64,000 nt of DNA from Chrysaora quinquecirrha (GCA_014526335.1 JACTAT010000014.1:4668840-4732839), one strand, 5' to 3'; shown: positions 1-13,700, counted from the stretch's first letter. Made by a program: numbers and translations. Notes: generated by a model from the sequence alone, not told the origin.

Positions 1-243
1 GGCATTTTTCCTGTATTTAATCTGCTTTTCTTCTTGTACTGATCTTCTGATCTTATTTTACCAAGGGATGGGCCTAAATAGCCCACGCCACGGTTTATCA
101 CAACGAAGGAAGGCAAAGCACCGCAAACATTCGTTTACCAGAAAGTAATTTCAGATGGAAAGGGCCTATCTCGACCCAGAGATAATATTCTTAAAGAAGA
201 AAAGCAATATTTAGGCATTTTTTCGATATTTAGCACAGCAAAG

Positions 244-337
244 ATGGCGTCATGGCCAGGGTTGAGGTCTCGATCAGTCAACTTACTACTGAGACCCTAG
301 CACTTGATGCTGCAACACCATTTCACCTTCACCTTTG
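244..337 (+). repeat. tRNA-derived SINE, internally deleted copy
   Basis: Shares the head segment GGCGTCATGGCC and the 3' part ending in a TTTCACCTTCACC tail with fuller copies at 14944, 19083, 19883, 42467 and 57790. The middle of the head is missing. Confidence 0.6.
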
Positions 338-542
338 AAGATGGGTGTATTAGACTACCTTTTCAATTAGGAATGAGATTTCTCTTTCAAGTTTGGAGAA
401 GGCTTGAGAATGCTGAACTGCTTAAAAACTACAATGTTTCTCTATAAGCTAAGCCAAGACTGTGGCAGTGTGGGTTATTTTTCTTATTTTCAAAACCTGA
501 AAGGAAAGGGTATTAAGATGGATGTTTAACCGTTTTTTGTAG

Positions 543-642
543 CCGTGTATGTTCAAACAGACATGGTCTTATCAGGAAATATGGCCTTAATATCTGCCGT
601 CAGTGCTTCAGAGAGTATGCTCCAGATATTGGTTTCAAGAAG
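543..642 (+). CDS. RPS29: Ribosomal protein S29 (uS14), penultimate coding exon
   Basis: A 40S ribosomal subunit protein of the head region that binds one zinc ion. After the acceptor TTTTTTGTAG, one base completes a split codon and 33 codons follow, reading [16 protein letters not shown] then [17 protein letters not shown], a near-perfect match to the family C-terminal half. The visible cysteines (RVC, CRQC) are zinc ligands; the other ligand lies at the split codon. The exon ends at a strong donor, AAG|GTAGGT. Family proteins are about 56 residues and end in Leu-Asp, so a tiny last exon for the final residues and stop should lie downstream; I could not find it convincingly. The N-terminal exons are left of the window. 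Identity is secure, full structure is not. Confidence 0.93.
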
Positions 643-930
643 GTAGGTTGATTGTTGAAATAATCCCTTCTTGCAATTGTATTACAATTTTATCTCTGTT
701 TATTTCAAATCACCAATTTTAATCCTTTTCATTTTTCTTTCTAGTTTAAATAAAGAATCAAAATAAGAAGATACAGGCTGAAGAAAGAAAAGTACAAAGA
801 ATGCTTGAACTCTTTCATCTGATGTATCAACATTCCTTTGATATTTATAAGAGAAAAAACTGATAAAAATTTGCCTTTCTTGCTTTTTTCTTAACTCTGG
901 TAAGAAAATAGGTTCACTAAGACCAAGGGA

Positions 931-1042
931 CAGTTCACTCCTTGAATATCTCATGCACCGTATTATTTTCATCGAAATGCCTTGGAACAACCGTTTGTTT
1001 CAACAGAAATCTCGTATGACTTTTCATGGAGTGAAATTCCCT
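931..1042. mobile_element. Short inverted-repeat MITE, copy 1
   Basis: About 112 bp bounded by CAGTTCACTCCTTGAATATC and its inverse ending GGAGTGAAATTCC. The same organisation recurs at 46403-46525. No coding capacity. The autonomous partner is not in the window. Confidence 0.6.
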
Positions 1043-1627
1043 CAACCTAGACTATAATCATGCCTTTTATATGTTTGCCTTGAGTCCTATTTCTAGTTGC
1101 TGGTGTGGGATGACTCCTGTGCTTCAAGCGCTGCTTGTTGCTGCTATTGACTGCAAAGCAATGTGGCTATTGGCCAACAATCCCAGCTTGGCCTGTGAGC
1201 AGCACTGTGTCTTAAGTTTGCAGAGTTGTTTGATGCTGGTGTGGAAAATCAGCTGTCAGTCAACAGGGTTAGAATCACCTCTGAAATACTTTCCAGACAC
1301 CCATCAATCAACCCCCCTCCCCATTGTTATAAGGTAATTAGTGCCCAGGATATTATTACTAGAAAAAAGTACTAAGCAGCATAGCTATATTAGCTCTAAA
1401 GTCCCTTACAGGCATAAGATTGCTTATTGTTTGCTAGCCTTGCAAACCAGCACATCACCTCTTGCTGTTCAGATGGGTTGGGCATTGTCAAACTTGGGTT
1501 TCGATGCAGGTTTAGAATAAATGTCTTGCTAAAAAATGCGATTTTGAGTGCAGCTCAAACTGTTGGTGAATTCTTTTGGCCTGTCCCAGCTTTTGACAGT
1601 CACTTACCTCGTATGACCTAATCATGA

Positions 1628-1905
1628 TTTAAGTCATAATCATCTTCATCAAGATGATGTTGCTGATTAGTGTTTATTGATGACTGATGATGATCGATTA
1701 TGATGATGATAACCTGATGATGAAGATCAACGATGATAATGATATGATGAAGATGGTGGTGATCCTGATGATGATGATGACGACAACGATGATGATGATT
1801 ATGGTTACGATTGCGGCGATTGTCGAGATGGACATCATGTTGATGACGATTATGGTGGCAATTAAGATGATGATGATGTGGATGACGTCATGACGAAGAT
1901 AATGG
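1628..1905. repeat. Degenerate (GAT)n microsatellite
   Basis: Imperfect GAT/ATG triplets for about 270 bp, cleanest from 1685 to 1885. Open frames here are products of the triplet repeat, not genes. It contains a TGACGTCA palindrome at 1883-1890. Confidence 0.85.
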
Positions 1906-2324
1906 TGATAGCAGATATGGTAAGGCAGCAGTTTTGTTATATCACAGACTGTATCTTCAATCTCTGCCTACTCATGCCCACTGGGTCAGCATGTCATTTC
2001 AGAACAATACTGTATTTCTATGCTACACCAGCTGGAATCTTTTGATCTCATTCTAAATTTATTATTTCAGCCTTGGTGTTATGACAATGAGCCTCTTTTC
2101 AATACGAGATCAGCTGTTTAGTATTCCAATAATAGCACTGTTCTCATACAAAAACAAAATATATATCTCAGAAAGGTGTCTCAAGAAAATTTTAGCAAAG
2201 TGATCAAAAAACAAGTTTTAGCTATAGGAGTTTTTAAGAGTTTTTCCGATTGTGATTATCATCATCATGGCGTATGTGAAAGATGAACGGTCGTCAGTCT
2301 TCCCTGATAATGTCATGACTGAAT

Positions 2325-2945
2325 TTTATAGATTTATTCAATTCGGAGGACTTTGATTCTAAATCGTATCTGTGCAGATGGGTTGAATGAAAAAACTTGG
2401 GACGAGAAAACGCTCACAAGTTAAATTTAAATTGTTGGCCATTTCGAATTTTAGAAACGTCAGTTCTTGTTCGAACCATCGTGTAACTGGGCGTAGTTTT
2501 CTAAACCCGGTGAATCATTCACTGTGAACTTTGTAATTTAACCAATTATTGCTAGTAGGGTTTTCTCCAACAAGAAATACCATGTACGCGGATGTTAGGT
2601 CTGCGTAACATCCGCATGTTTTCGATCATTGCGCGCGGGAGTACACTACACTATGACCAAGAGACGTTTAAGTCAAAGAGATCTTTTGGCTATTCATAAA
2701 TCTATATCAAATATATAATAATTTTTGTATATAATTCTCTGCCACTAGCAAGTTATTTATTCATATCGATCTACATCGTATGTGTGCAGATGGGTTGAAG
2801 ACGAGAAAAATCACGATTGCTTTTTTGTTCGAAGCATCTGTGGACAACAGTTGATCATTGCTTTACTACACCCAAGAGACGTTTACAAAGAGATCTATTC
2901 ATAAAGGTGCCACTAGCAAGTTATTTATTCATATCGATCTACATC
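2325..2945. repeat. Tandem duplication of a non-coding block
   Basis: A 37-bp segment starting GCCACTAGCAAGTTATTTAT is identical at 2741-2777 and 2909-2945. Around it, further blocks (GTGTGCAGATGGGTTGAA; CAAGAGACGTTTA; AAAGAGATCT; TATTCATAAA) repeat in the same order, at about 2370-2700 and 2790-2905, with deletions in the second copy. This fits one tandem duplication followed by decay. Confidence 0.75.
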
Positions 2946-3205
2946 CTACGAAAGCACGAAAATGTTTGATCTTATCAAAAGTCTAACTGGTCAGCTTTAA
3001 ATCATTTGATATTAATGCAAAATATTGTGGTATTAAGAAGATGGTATTAATCTGGCAACCACTTGCAAGAGCTGTGATTTTGGGTGATGCTAAACCTAGC
3101 CACTAAGCTTGTCTTATCACATCGAAGTATAAATCCTTCAAGAATTGTACGTCAAATTCGCACCGTGTTTGATATTTTGGTATATTTACTTGCGAAGTCT
3201 CAGGA

Positions 3206-3247
3206 ATGAATCTCTTTGCAGAGACAAAGATTCTTCGAGAGGAGTTG
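3206..3247 (+). CDS. Possible first coding exon, unknown gene
   Basis: An ATG with a purine at -3 opens 14 codons, MNLFAETKILREEL, ending exactly at a good donor, TTG|GTAAGA. No downstream exon could be joined with confidence; one phase-compatible acceptor is at 6954 (TTTCCTTTCAG). No protein family is recognised. A chance match is quite possible. Confidence 0.2.
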
Positions 3248-3552
3248 GTAAGACGTTTTTAAGTTTTTGTTTGTTTATATAGCTCTTTATTTTGATGAAA
3301 TTTTCTACTTTCAATGATCAGCTTGTTTGCAGCTACTGTGTACTATGCTACGTTCAGTTCTTTAGTTCAATGGTGATGCGATGATCGCAAGTTTTTAGTT
3401 TCATTTTCTTTGGAGAAAAAGTCATTTAAATACAGTTTCCTAGAACTTAGAATAGAAAAACATTGTCGGTTTTTCCGGCTTCCTCCCCTTTGTTTTTATC
3501 GAGCAATTTTTCGGAAGTTTGCCTTTCAAGCGAAAGAAATTGAAACCCAAAC

Positions 3553-4473
3553 AAAGGTGGGACCTCGGCTGGGATCGGACTCTTGAAAATTCATGGTAGG
3601 TCTACGTTTTCTTGAAAACTCTCTTGAAAATCTCTAAAACTCCTTAATAAGACAATAAAAACAAATAATCTTTCTAAAACTTAATTGATAAAAGATAACG
3701 CTTCTTGAAAAACTAATTTCACCTGTCATAACAACTACAACCTTGTTTTTATTCGATTGTTTTTCTTTATATGTCATATCGTTTTGTTATTTTGTTATTT
3801 CATTATATTTCATTTGTTTTATAAGCAATTATATTTTTATTTATCCATTGAGTAGGAAAGTAGGAATATATTTATATTCCCTGCTTTGCTAATGAATTCA
3901 TCCCGAATTCATGCATTTCATGGTTATACAATGAAGCTCCACCTTGGAGTCTTTTCAATCTTCTATCCAGCTTTGTAAACCTGCTGATTTTTAAAAGGAT
4001 ATAAAGAGATTCCCCGCCCTGCTGTAATATAAGTTCGGTATCGATCACGCCTTATATTGAACCAAAAGAGCTAAACTTTGCAATCTTCATAGGTTTTAGG
4101 TCCCGAAACAAGATTTTCTCCGTTTGGTTTTAACGTAGTTTTAACAAGCAAAAACAACTTACGTAAGTGGATACTAGCAGCTTATCCGCTTTCAACCCTT
4201 ACTTTAAATGGGTGGGCTGGCGCTCTTTTTCTCTTTGTTTGAGAAAGGGGGACAGACAACGCTATCGTGAGGCTGTAAGTAGGTACAAATGCCCCCATCT
4301 CTAGCCTTAAGATAGGGCTTGCACCTTGTACTAAGCAGTATACCGTGTAGTATGGTCTAATACAGGAACGTGGAAATGGGGGGCATTTTAGGGCATCGGT
4401 CCCCTGATTTCATGAAAACTCAATTGTCCCTTTTTCTTAGAAGAGTACCCGTTTTGAAGAAGGTCCCACCTTT
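3553..4473. mobile_element. Possible non-autonomous element with 13-bp inverted ends
   Basis: AAAGGTGGGACCT at 3553-3565 has an exact inverse, AGGTCCCACCTTT, at 4461-4473, with weaker similarity extending outward. The interior has no recognisable gene. No target-site duplication was established, so the boundaries are tentative. Confidence 0.35.
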
Positions 4474-5775
4474 ATACAAACTTTCAATGATCTAAAGCAC
4501 TAGACATACATAAGGCCATGCAGGTAAGAAACGCTCGATACTCGAAAACAAATATAACTTGAACTCAAAACACACGTAAATAAGAGTATTTCCTTAAGGC
4601 AAATAAATCAATAAAACTAATAAAATTTTATTGATTTTTATTCCGACTCATTATTAAAAATAAGGAGAAGCCACCTGCAATCAAATGTAGGGACTTCTTT
4701 GGACTCTCCAAGAAATAGAAATATTTGTCAGGCCTATTCTTCCCTTGGGTAATCAATTTCTTCATCAACATCAATAGGCCTTGTCGAGCATCTTTGGGAC
4801 TTACATTTTCAGAGTTTTTCAAGAGTTTTTTCAAGAGAAGAACTGGATATAGATGCGAGATCGGACTGAAATGCATCAATCAGAATTTTGGAGCTGGATT
4901 GGTATTCTGTTTTGTAGACCAATCAGCTCGCTGGATACAGCGGAATGACCAATCAAATTAATCGAAGAGTTCACTTGAGAAAACAAACTCTTTCTCCCTT
5001 TACAAAAGGGGCCTTTTTGTTTTGATGTGGACCTCTAAACTTAAACCTAGGTCCTAAGAAACTTGCTTTGCTCAAATTCTGTAAAGTTCAAGTAATGACT
5101 TGCCCTTCCGAGGTTTCAATGGTTTGCCTCACGGAGGGGGGTCTTGACTAAATTTTTGAAGTCTGAACACGTATACCCTCTAGCTCGGCACATCCATAGG
5201 TACCTTTACTATGGGAGAAAATGGAAGAACCCCCCCGTGATTTGCCTACACGATTTGCTCTGCAGCCGCCACCTTTGCTTGTTTGCCGCTTCTGCTTGTT
5301 GAAGAGAAACTTCAAAATCAGCAAAATCGAAGACAACATTTATCAAATTAACCTATAATCCGTCTTTTTCGTATTTATCATTTCGGATTTTTTGTCTCGC
5401 CCACAGACATCAGTTTTTAAACAGATTATTTGAAATAACCATGCAAAAACCTAATTCATTTAATTCGTGCGTGTACCTTAAGCTCAAAGTGACATTAATT
5501 TATAATGCTTTTCTACCACCTTACAAACCTTCCGCTGCTTGGTGTTTTGTGAATGACGTCATTAACATTGAACTGCGTGAAGCTATAAATTCGCTCCCAG
5601 CCCCTTGCGTACTCCTCATTTGTGCTAGAAATATTGAACATTTCTGTGATTGAGAACAACAGAAAATTGGTATTGAAGTTTTTAAGCCGGTTGCAGCATT
5701 CTTAGCTGCGGCTCATAGTAAGTCTAGCAAAGGCGGAACCCTTTTATAGATTCACCAGCCTTAAGCGTATCTGCC

Positions 5776-6027
5776 TGGCTAAACTAGGAGAGATGTCACG
5801 CGCGACATTGATGTCCCCTCGTTGTCTCCAAGTTTAGCGACCTCGGAAACTTTGTAGCACGCGACAAAATTTGTAGCAAGAGACACGCAAAAGTTTCTGG
5901 GAGACAACAGAAACATTTCTTGTCTCCGCGACATACACATGTTGGTCGCTTATCACTCGCATGTTTAGCCACCCTGAGAAGCACGCCTAATGCAGTGTAG
6001 CGCGCGACTTATCTCCAAGTTTAGCCA
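5776..6027. mobile_element. MITE, about 250 bp
   Basis: Inverted ends: left TGGCTAAACTAGGAGAGATG and right (reverse complement) TGGCTAAACTTGGAGATAAG, both followed inward by a CGCGCGAC-type block. The interior repeats GTAGCACGCGACAAA-like words. There is no open reading frame of interest. Confidence 0.6.
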
Positions 6028-7489
6028 TAGCTTAACGGCAACAACCCTTAACTTGAGCGTGCATTTTTGGTTGCTAGCTTTCAGTAGTTTGCAAGTTGTA
6101 ACCCCGTTGTAACACGTTTGCGTGACAACGCGCGGTCTTTCCAAGGAACGCCACGAAGAAAACAACATTTTGACGTTTTACAAGTCGCTAAAACATAACT
6201 AAGCTCAACAATCGTTTGAAAGCAGAAGGAAATTTTTTGTGTAATATCTAAACTCTACTGTTTATGCACCCGGAAATTTAGGTATAATCGCTAAATTATT
6301 CAGGAAATATTGAATTTTCCCTGATGCATATTGAAATGGATTTCAAACGCACCCTGCTGCGTTCAGGATGGTTTCCCGCAAATCCTGCGGGAAAGTTAGG
6401 AATGTTCGCTATGATCGGACTTTTTCTTGCTCGTCTATTCCAATGCCCGTCCAATGTACAGTTTAAAACAGGGTCAGTCTAAATTCTGGTTGATTCCAGG
6501 GTTGATTCCGAATGTTTCCAGTGACATTGACTACTCTCTTCAGTTTTCTACACATAATACTGCGGACGCTTCGACACTTAAACAGCGACTCATACTATAA
6601 ATATATTGTGGCGAAAGCAGCCGAAATCCAGACCAGACGCAGTTTACGAATACCAAATTGAGAAAGGAGCTGCAGTTCTACGTTGTGCGGCGATTGGCTA
6701 CCATTTACACAGACTACATAGATATAGCGTCGCCAGGAAACCTCCCCTCCTCCCCTCCTACTTCTTGTGCTTTTGACATTTAGTAACCGAGTAAAGAACG
6801 ATTTATTAAACTAAGCATAAACTAAACCAGTTAAACTTCAAAGCAAGGGAATGTTATGTGCAAGCTTTACTGCATATTACAAAGATTTAACAAGCTGATG
6901 ATCATTAGGGGTGGTTGATCCATTTTGGTTTTGCAAAAACTTTCCTTTCAGAAAGCAAATCCACCTTCACTGATTGAATCGTAAAACACATAAAAATATC
7001 AGAGAAAGTGTTTTGCGATCTTGATCCAATAAAGCAAAGAAACAACCCACGGAGTGTCTTCTCAAGATTAAATCAGAAACCTCGCTGAGATGTATTGTAA
7101 AGAGCTTTCTATTACTTTTCTTGCTGTGACGTCAAGAAAAAATGGCGCCCAGCAGTTAATAATGTTAATGTCCCATTAGATCGTGAGAGTCGGCGATATG
7201 TTGCCGATCCCTTATTCCCTTCTTCTGTCTTTCATGACGATCATAAAAAGCGTTGAACAGTCGGCAACTGTCAGAGTCAAATTTTGACTTTCCGATCATT
7301 CTTGCTTCCGACGAAGAACATCACACAAACGAATTTTTCCCGCGGGAGAATCCGTATCGGCAACGATCATCGATAACCCTTGGGCGGTCTGTAAAAGCCG
7401 CTCAGGCGTACAGCTTATGCGTCATCGATCAAAAGTCCCGTTCAACATTCAGATTTAATGGAAATAGGAAATGTTATGTTCTATGAATA

Positions 7490-10251
7490 ACTAGACACAA
7501 CAGGATTTTTAGTTGATCCTCTTACTGGAGAATTGTTGGAAATTCATCAACTGTGCGTTCCTGTGCGAAAATCGTTCGAGTATATAGCTTACAGCTAGTA
7601 AGTATATCTTAAGCGAACTTTATGTATTTACGATAGGCATCTAAGCGTTAGACAGTTCGCAACCAAATAACTGTTGCTATCAGATTTTGCTACATTTAAT
7701 AACAAATAAAGAAGTCCGTTGGAATTCTTAGCTAGCATGATCTGTGCAAGATCATCTGTATGTATCTGATTCATGAAAGCTCAAGTTTCATGCAATACTT
7801 AAAAATCAAACCAGAAACTATCGCAGGAACATTTTACATGGATCAATATCGACACGCATTACAAGATTTTTAGCGAAAAATCGAGAGCGAATAATACTCG
7901 GTACGAAAAGCATAAATCCTCGAATCAAGTATTCGGTGCAGGAGCAAAGTCAACGAAATGTCTTCCACATGTTCCATGTGAAGCACTTTCGTTGCTTTTC
8001 TAACATCAGTAAAATCGCAAAAGCCTTATCTTAGAGCATATTTGCCGATCTGCAGTTTCCGGAACATTGAAAGGCGTCTTTCAAACAAAATGCACTTGAT
8101 GAAAGCATTGAGGGCAAAACCTGAAATTCCAATTTTACATTGTGCGTGAATCTGTTGAATTTATCCAACACGAACAATTATTGCATGGGAACTGTTCGAA
8201 ATCTCGTTACCATGTTAGGAGATTACGCTGTGATCTTTAACTTCTTCATGTAAGCGACTTCAGAGATTTGATGATCTAGACTAATGTTTCCTAGTTGATA
8301 AAGTTTTATCTCATGATCTATTGACTGTTTATTGCTTTAGTTAGACAGATAATTATCGGACAGTTAAGTAGGTGTTACATTGTCTGATATTTGACTAATG
8401 AACATCGAAGTTTTTATATGTACTTAGTGAATTTGTAGACTTTCGGATTATACATATTTAAAATAGTTACTTGACTTAGAAAATGTGTTATTCGACTTGT
8501 GATTATGACGCTTTCGTAATTTCATATCTACTGTAGAGAGTTCCGATAGTCAAATATCATTGCGAACTTTTATAGTAATCTTACTGTGAAAAGGGCAGTA
8601 CTTCTAAGACAGCTTTTGGATCATTGATCATGACTCTGGGCTAGAGTCAGTTGAAGACAGCCTCAATTGTTTGGAGTTATCCAATGTTCGACGAATATTA
8701 AGACTACTATTTGTTTTCGACTAACGAATGCTCCATTACGATCGATCAAGAATCATTGTCGAAGTCAAGCCGATCTTCAGATCTGAAGATTCACATTCAA
8801 GATAGCTCTCTAGTTGACGGAATGAAACTTTACCCGATCATAACAGAAGTTCTAATTGCTGCACCATTGTACATATCGAGAATTATTACAGATAAATTGA
8901 CTATAGCAATATGAATGTCATACTATAGACTATGCATTAGCAAAGTGTTGCGAACCTGCTAAAATGCGAAGTAATTTGATCCGCATAGATTCAGATATCC
9001 TTCCTTGCAATCTGTTTTGGGGCTCTTGGCAAATCTGTAACATAACGGACAGAAGATGCTTTTTAATAATGCGAACGAATTCAAAACTTCAGTTTAGTGA
9101 ACGAACCATCGTTTATTTTGCAGTAGATAATGGATAATCAGCTTAAAGAGTCAGGAAGAATATTAGTACGATATGACTTATCTGTTATACAGGATACGGA
9201 ATTTGACAGTTGAATAAGGAGTTCATGTTCAGGTTTGTCAGAATTACAACGCGGATTGAGTTACGGAGTTCTAGTCCGATAACTATAAGCTTCCATCATT
9301 GTAATGATAATGTAACCAGTATACAAAAAGCTTCATATGCTGTACATGAACGAACATCGTTTAGGTAAAGTTTCAGCTCAATAACTGAATTAATCCAGAT
9401 ACTTTATCGATTAAGCCATATCGAAATGGATTATATCGTTCACTGTAGAAAATAGCCTACTATTCATGATTTAGAACGTTTCAATATTCAGTACTTGACA
9501 AAAAGTATTCATATCTAGATATCGATGTTATCGTTTATGTTGATAGAATTACTGTGACGTGTGACATTCACAGGGTGATCTGAAACGTTAGTACTATTTT
9601 GAGTATCACTAATTTCATAAATAGCACTTCATTCAAAAATACTTTGCATCAGTCAAATCATAAAAGTTCCGTATGAAATCTTAGTGATATCGAGTAACGA
9701 TAATGTCATCGCAAGAAGGAGTTCAAGGAAATTGCAACATTTACTGCTGGATATCAATATCACGAAAAAGAGAGACTCGCAGATAATTTCCGGCAACAAA
9801 ATCCGCACCATTATCAGTATTGTTGCATTATCAAGTGCGAAACGGCTTTGATAAGACCTATAAGCGACATGTAGACATGCCGAAGTTAAGCATAATTGGC
9901 GTTAACGAAAGTAACCAAGGCATTTGTAAAACGCAGAACAAGTGATTATAAGTTTTACTGAATTCTTATATTGACGACCATGCTGAGATGTATTATAGAA
10001 GCTTAACCTGTTAGAAACTAGACTTATTGTATTCGAACTTGACTGTAGTTATCATTTGATAGTAACAGATATTTAATAAGAAAGGTGTCGTTACGAATTT
10101 CGAATTAGCATTGAGTAGTCTTACGTCCATATTCTGATAAATGCAACGTTTTATAAATTATAGCAGTAATTAAGAACTTATAGAAACTACTTTGAGCGTT
10201 CAATCGAAAATCTGAATCGATTGCATGGCTGTAACAATTCGTTTACATCGT
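7490..10251. other. AT-rich, repeat-poor stretch without recognisable genes
   Basis: About 2.8 kb without simple repeats, inverted-repeat elements or recognisable protein similarity on either strand. The texture (few homopolymer runs, many CGA/ATCG words) differs from flanking DNA. It could be a heavily decayed retroelement, but nothing in it proves this. Confidence 0.5.
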
Positions 10252-10611
10252 TTAAACTAATGAATAACAAAGCAGTGTAGTCAGGACATTACTAGATATA
10301 TGCGACATATAAATACTGACATGATCGTCATAATCTAGACAGCTCTTGTTAAAATTCATGACAGGTAATTCATCTAACTGGTCCATCTGAAATAGTTGAG
10401 ATCTTCGTAGAGTAAAACGTTTTAGGTAGATTCGAAACACCCTTTTTAGATTGCTAAAAACATAAGTTCTGCTTTGAAAAGTATAGATTTTACGCACCCC
10501 CAAAACCCCAGTTGCTCTCATTGGGAATTTGAATCGTTTGAAAAGAAAAATAATTTTTAAACCAGCAATGGTCACCCTATCAGCAGTGAACATGGTTCCC
10601 ACTGTGATGAG

Positions 10612-10623
10612 TTCGGCGCGAAA
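10612..10623 (+). promoter_or_regulatory. E2F-like site upstream of KPNB1
   Basis: TTCGGCGCGAAA differs from the E2F consensus TTTSGCGCSAAA at one position and lies about 170 bp before the KPNB1 start codon, a plausible promoter distance. Function is inferred from the motif only. Confidence 0.35.
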
Positions 10624-10793
10624 CTCATGCCCTTCCTCTTTCTTTGCGCATGGCTGTCTTTGGACGAAGGGAAAACTCAAGCAGTCCTGAAAATTTATCA
10701 TTTGCTTGCCAAAACTCAAAGAATCCTCGCGTGGAATAAACCAGAAGTTATTTGAAGGAAATCTGCTTATTTTGGTCACTCTAAGCCAACAAT

Positions 10794-13700
10794 ATGGATC
10801 TTGATATCATCACAAAAGCTCTCGAAGCAACAGTCTCACAAGGTGTGTGCAACTCAAAATTTTGCACGTTTCAAAATGTATAGAATTCCCTTTCGCCTTT
10901 TCGGGCGTAGAACTGCTCATTTGAATCGCTCATAGTTTAAGTTTAATCCTACTAGCTTTAAATATCATTTAAGATTTAGATAGTTACGGCAACATGAACT
11001 TTTTTTGATTTGTAAAACGGTTTATTCCATCCTGGTAAGTTTGCTCGAAGGGACTTTCCTTAGGCCCGGCAAGGCGTGCAAGAATGTATGAACTTTATTC
11101 CCCTCCCCCGTTCCTGGCGGGGTGCGAGAGAAATTTTCAGTGCTAAAATTGGTAGGTATTGAAAGTGTCTTCTGCTTGCATATCAATCACCCACCTATAA
11201 ACCTGAATGAAGATTCATAATATAACTAAACTTAGATTTTAAGAAGACAAAAAAAATAAATATTTGAAATAGAAATTAAGAAATGCAGCTTCTTTTGGCC
11301 AGGGTGCTCAGGGTCTAGAATCAATGTGGTGCACCAAGAACATTGGTGCACAATTTATGAAGCAACGGGAAACAATGCCCCCACTGTTTGGAATGCGATC
11401 ACCCTCAGGGAAAAGGGAGGACAAACAGTAAGCAAAGAAAGAGTAGACAAAATAGAAAAAAAAGGAAAAAAGAAAATAAGTAAAAAATGGGGTAAAAGGA
11501 AATAGCACTGCACTCAAATGAAGATGTCCTTGCTGGAAACAGTACAGTAAAGATACACACAAGACTCAAGACACATAAGATTCAAGATTCAAGCCCTCAG
11601 TTGGTGGTGTTCAGTTCATTCAAATTGGCAGGGTGCGTTCCATGTTGCTGCCACTCTGGAGAATATTTGATTCAAAAATATTTGCTAAAAGAAATACTTT
11701 ATTGTTGAAAGACATTAAAATGTCATGATGGTTCAGCAAGGCAATGCAATCATTCCTTTAATTATACCTTACAACGCTCAATTATAACTTTATTATTGCA
11801 TTTCTCATCTTCAGATAAAAATGAACTCGATGCAGCCCAAAAATTCTTGGAACAAGGAAGCCAGGGACCAAACTTTGTGAGTTGTCTTGTCTTTTTCTAT
11901 ATAAACTCAGTTATTTATGCATGTGGAATGACTGAAAGATGCAAATACCTAAATGAGATCCTAAAGATCCTGATCATAGTGAATTTCCTTGTAATTAACT
12001 GTAGAATTTTCTGAGCAATCTTTGAACATCAATAACCAGTTAAGAAAATGTTCAATATTATCCATAGAAACCTTAAATCTTGAAAACACTTTACTGAAAA
12101 TCTGCCAAAATCCATAAAACTCCTGGAAATTTTGTACATAATTTTTGGAATTGATTGATTATATGAAACAGTATTTAAAGTCTTTGTTGAATACCGTAAA
12201 TCCTTGTATTAGCCCCCCTGGGGGCTCATTTATATTGATTGTTTTCAAGGGGGCTGAATTAAGGGGGGGGGCAGCCTAAACAAGGAGGCTCATTAATTTC
12301 TTCATAAAGTCATGATTAATCATTGACAAAAAGAATGCTTTTTTGGTCATAACCTAATAAGGTACCAATATGGATTCAAATGGCTAAAATGAATGCGTCA
12401 GGCAGTGAGGGCTTATTTGAGGGGGGCTTGTTAACAATTTATTGCCATAGCGTGTTGGCTAATTTGAGGGAACTACTTATTTAAAGGAACCAATTCCAGG
12501 ATTTATGGAACTATAGATCAACTGATTTTTCTTTCAAAACAGTAAACTTTTCTCTTTCCTCTTTAGCCACAATTCTTGTTTGCTGTATCAACAATTTTGG
12601 CAGACAAAAGCAAGTCATCCGTGGCACGTATGGCTGCTGGGTTGCAGCTTAAAAATTGTCTCACTTCCAAAGATGTTAACATCAAGCAACAATATCAACA
12701 GAGATGGTTCTCAATTGAAGAAAGTGCTAGAAATCAAATTAAAAGTTTGGTAGGTATAATTTCACTGGTTCAAAGATGCATTTAATATATTGCATCTAGT
12801 TTTGGTATTGTTTTTCCTTACTATAGCAGTAATTTGTTAAGGATAGCTAGCAAGGAATGTTAAGCCTGGTTTCCCTATAGTTGTTGAAGGTCATTGACAG
12901 TCTTTCACATTCATCAAAATAGAAATAATTTCTTTACCCTCAGCAACCCTGAAAGACAGGGGCGGATCCAGTCAATAATCTGACTACTGCTAGGGTTTCC
13001 TGGGTGCTCAATTGGGCCCTCGGACAGTGTCCAATAGTGTTGGGGCACCAACAAGAAACATTTAATGAGCACAGACGAGACGTTATAAACAAAAGACATG
13101 ACAAATCCGGGGTGGCAGAACATTTCTGTCAGCCTGGACACAATTACATGATTTACAAGTTACCCCTTTCCTACAAATACATGACAAACAAGAGAGTGTT
13201 AGACGAGCCAAAGAACAATACTTCATTGGCTTGGCTAACTCTCTTGCACCTAACGGACTTAACAGAACTACAGGCCGCTAACCCAGTCTTTTTATTTATT
13301 TTTGCTAACATCTAACTATATCAATCATAATTAATTACTCATATACACATTCGAATTTAATCTCATCTTGTGCTTTCCTGTCCACCTCATTTCATTTCAC
13401 CCTGCAACTGCAGTACATTCACTATTACGTCACCTACACACCACCCACTGGGCTCCACCAATCACAATCAACCACCAAATTTGAATTTATGTAAAATATT
13501 TGATTCGTTTATTACTCTGATGAAGCAAAATATTGGTTTTTAAAAAGTTCGTCTTTTTTTGCTTTGTCTTCTCGTCGCTTTGCAGCGTTACTGCCTCATC
13601 ACTTTAAGAAAACAATGTTGTGTTTGCATTTGATTTTGTCATAGAAACTTTCATTCTAGGTTCTCAGCACACTTGGTACTGAAACAGGACTTTCAACAGC

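Larger units (their letters stand above)
643..7489. other. Intergenic region downstream of RPS29
   Basis: Apart from the MITEs, microsatellite and tandem duplication listed separately, no coding exon is supported here. Two full TGACGTCA palindromes occur at 5554-5561 and 7127-7134. The second lies just upstream of ATGGCGCCC and a GC-richer patch (7140-7440) that might be a promoter or 5' exon of an unidentified transcript. Confidence 0.5.

Noticed and set aside
7253..7486. 77-codon frame near a CRE site
   Set aside because: It lacks an ATG start in this frame and resembles no family; only the regulatory motif nearby is noted.
10252..10779. 175-codon open frame on the minus strand, the longest in the window
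   Set aside because: It ends 15 bp before the KPNB1 start codon and covers its promoter. The translated sequence resembles no family, has no coherent domain and starts in promoter-like DNA. A chance open frame is more likely.
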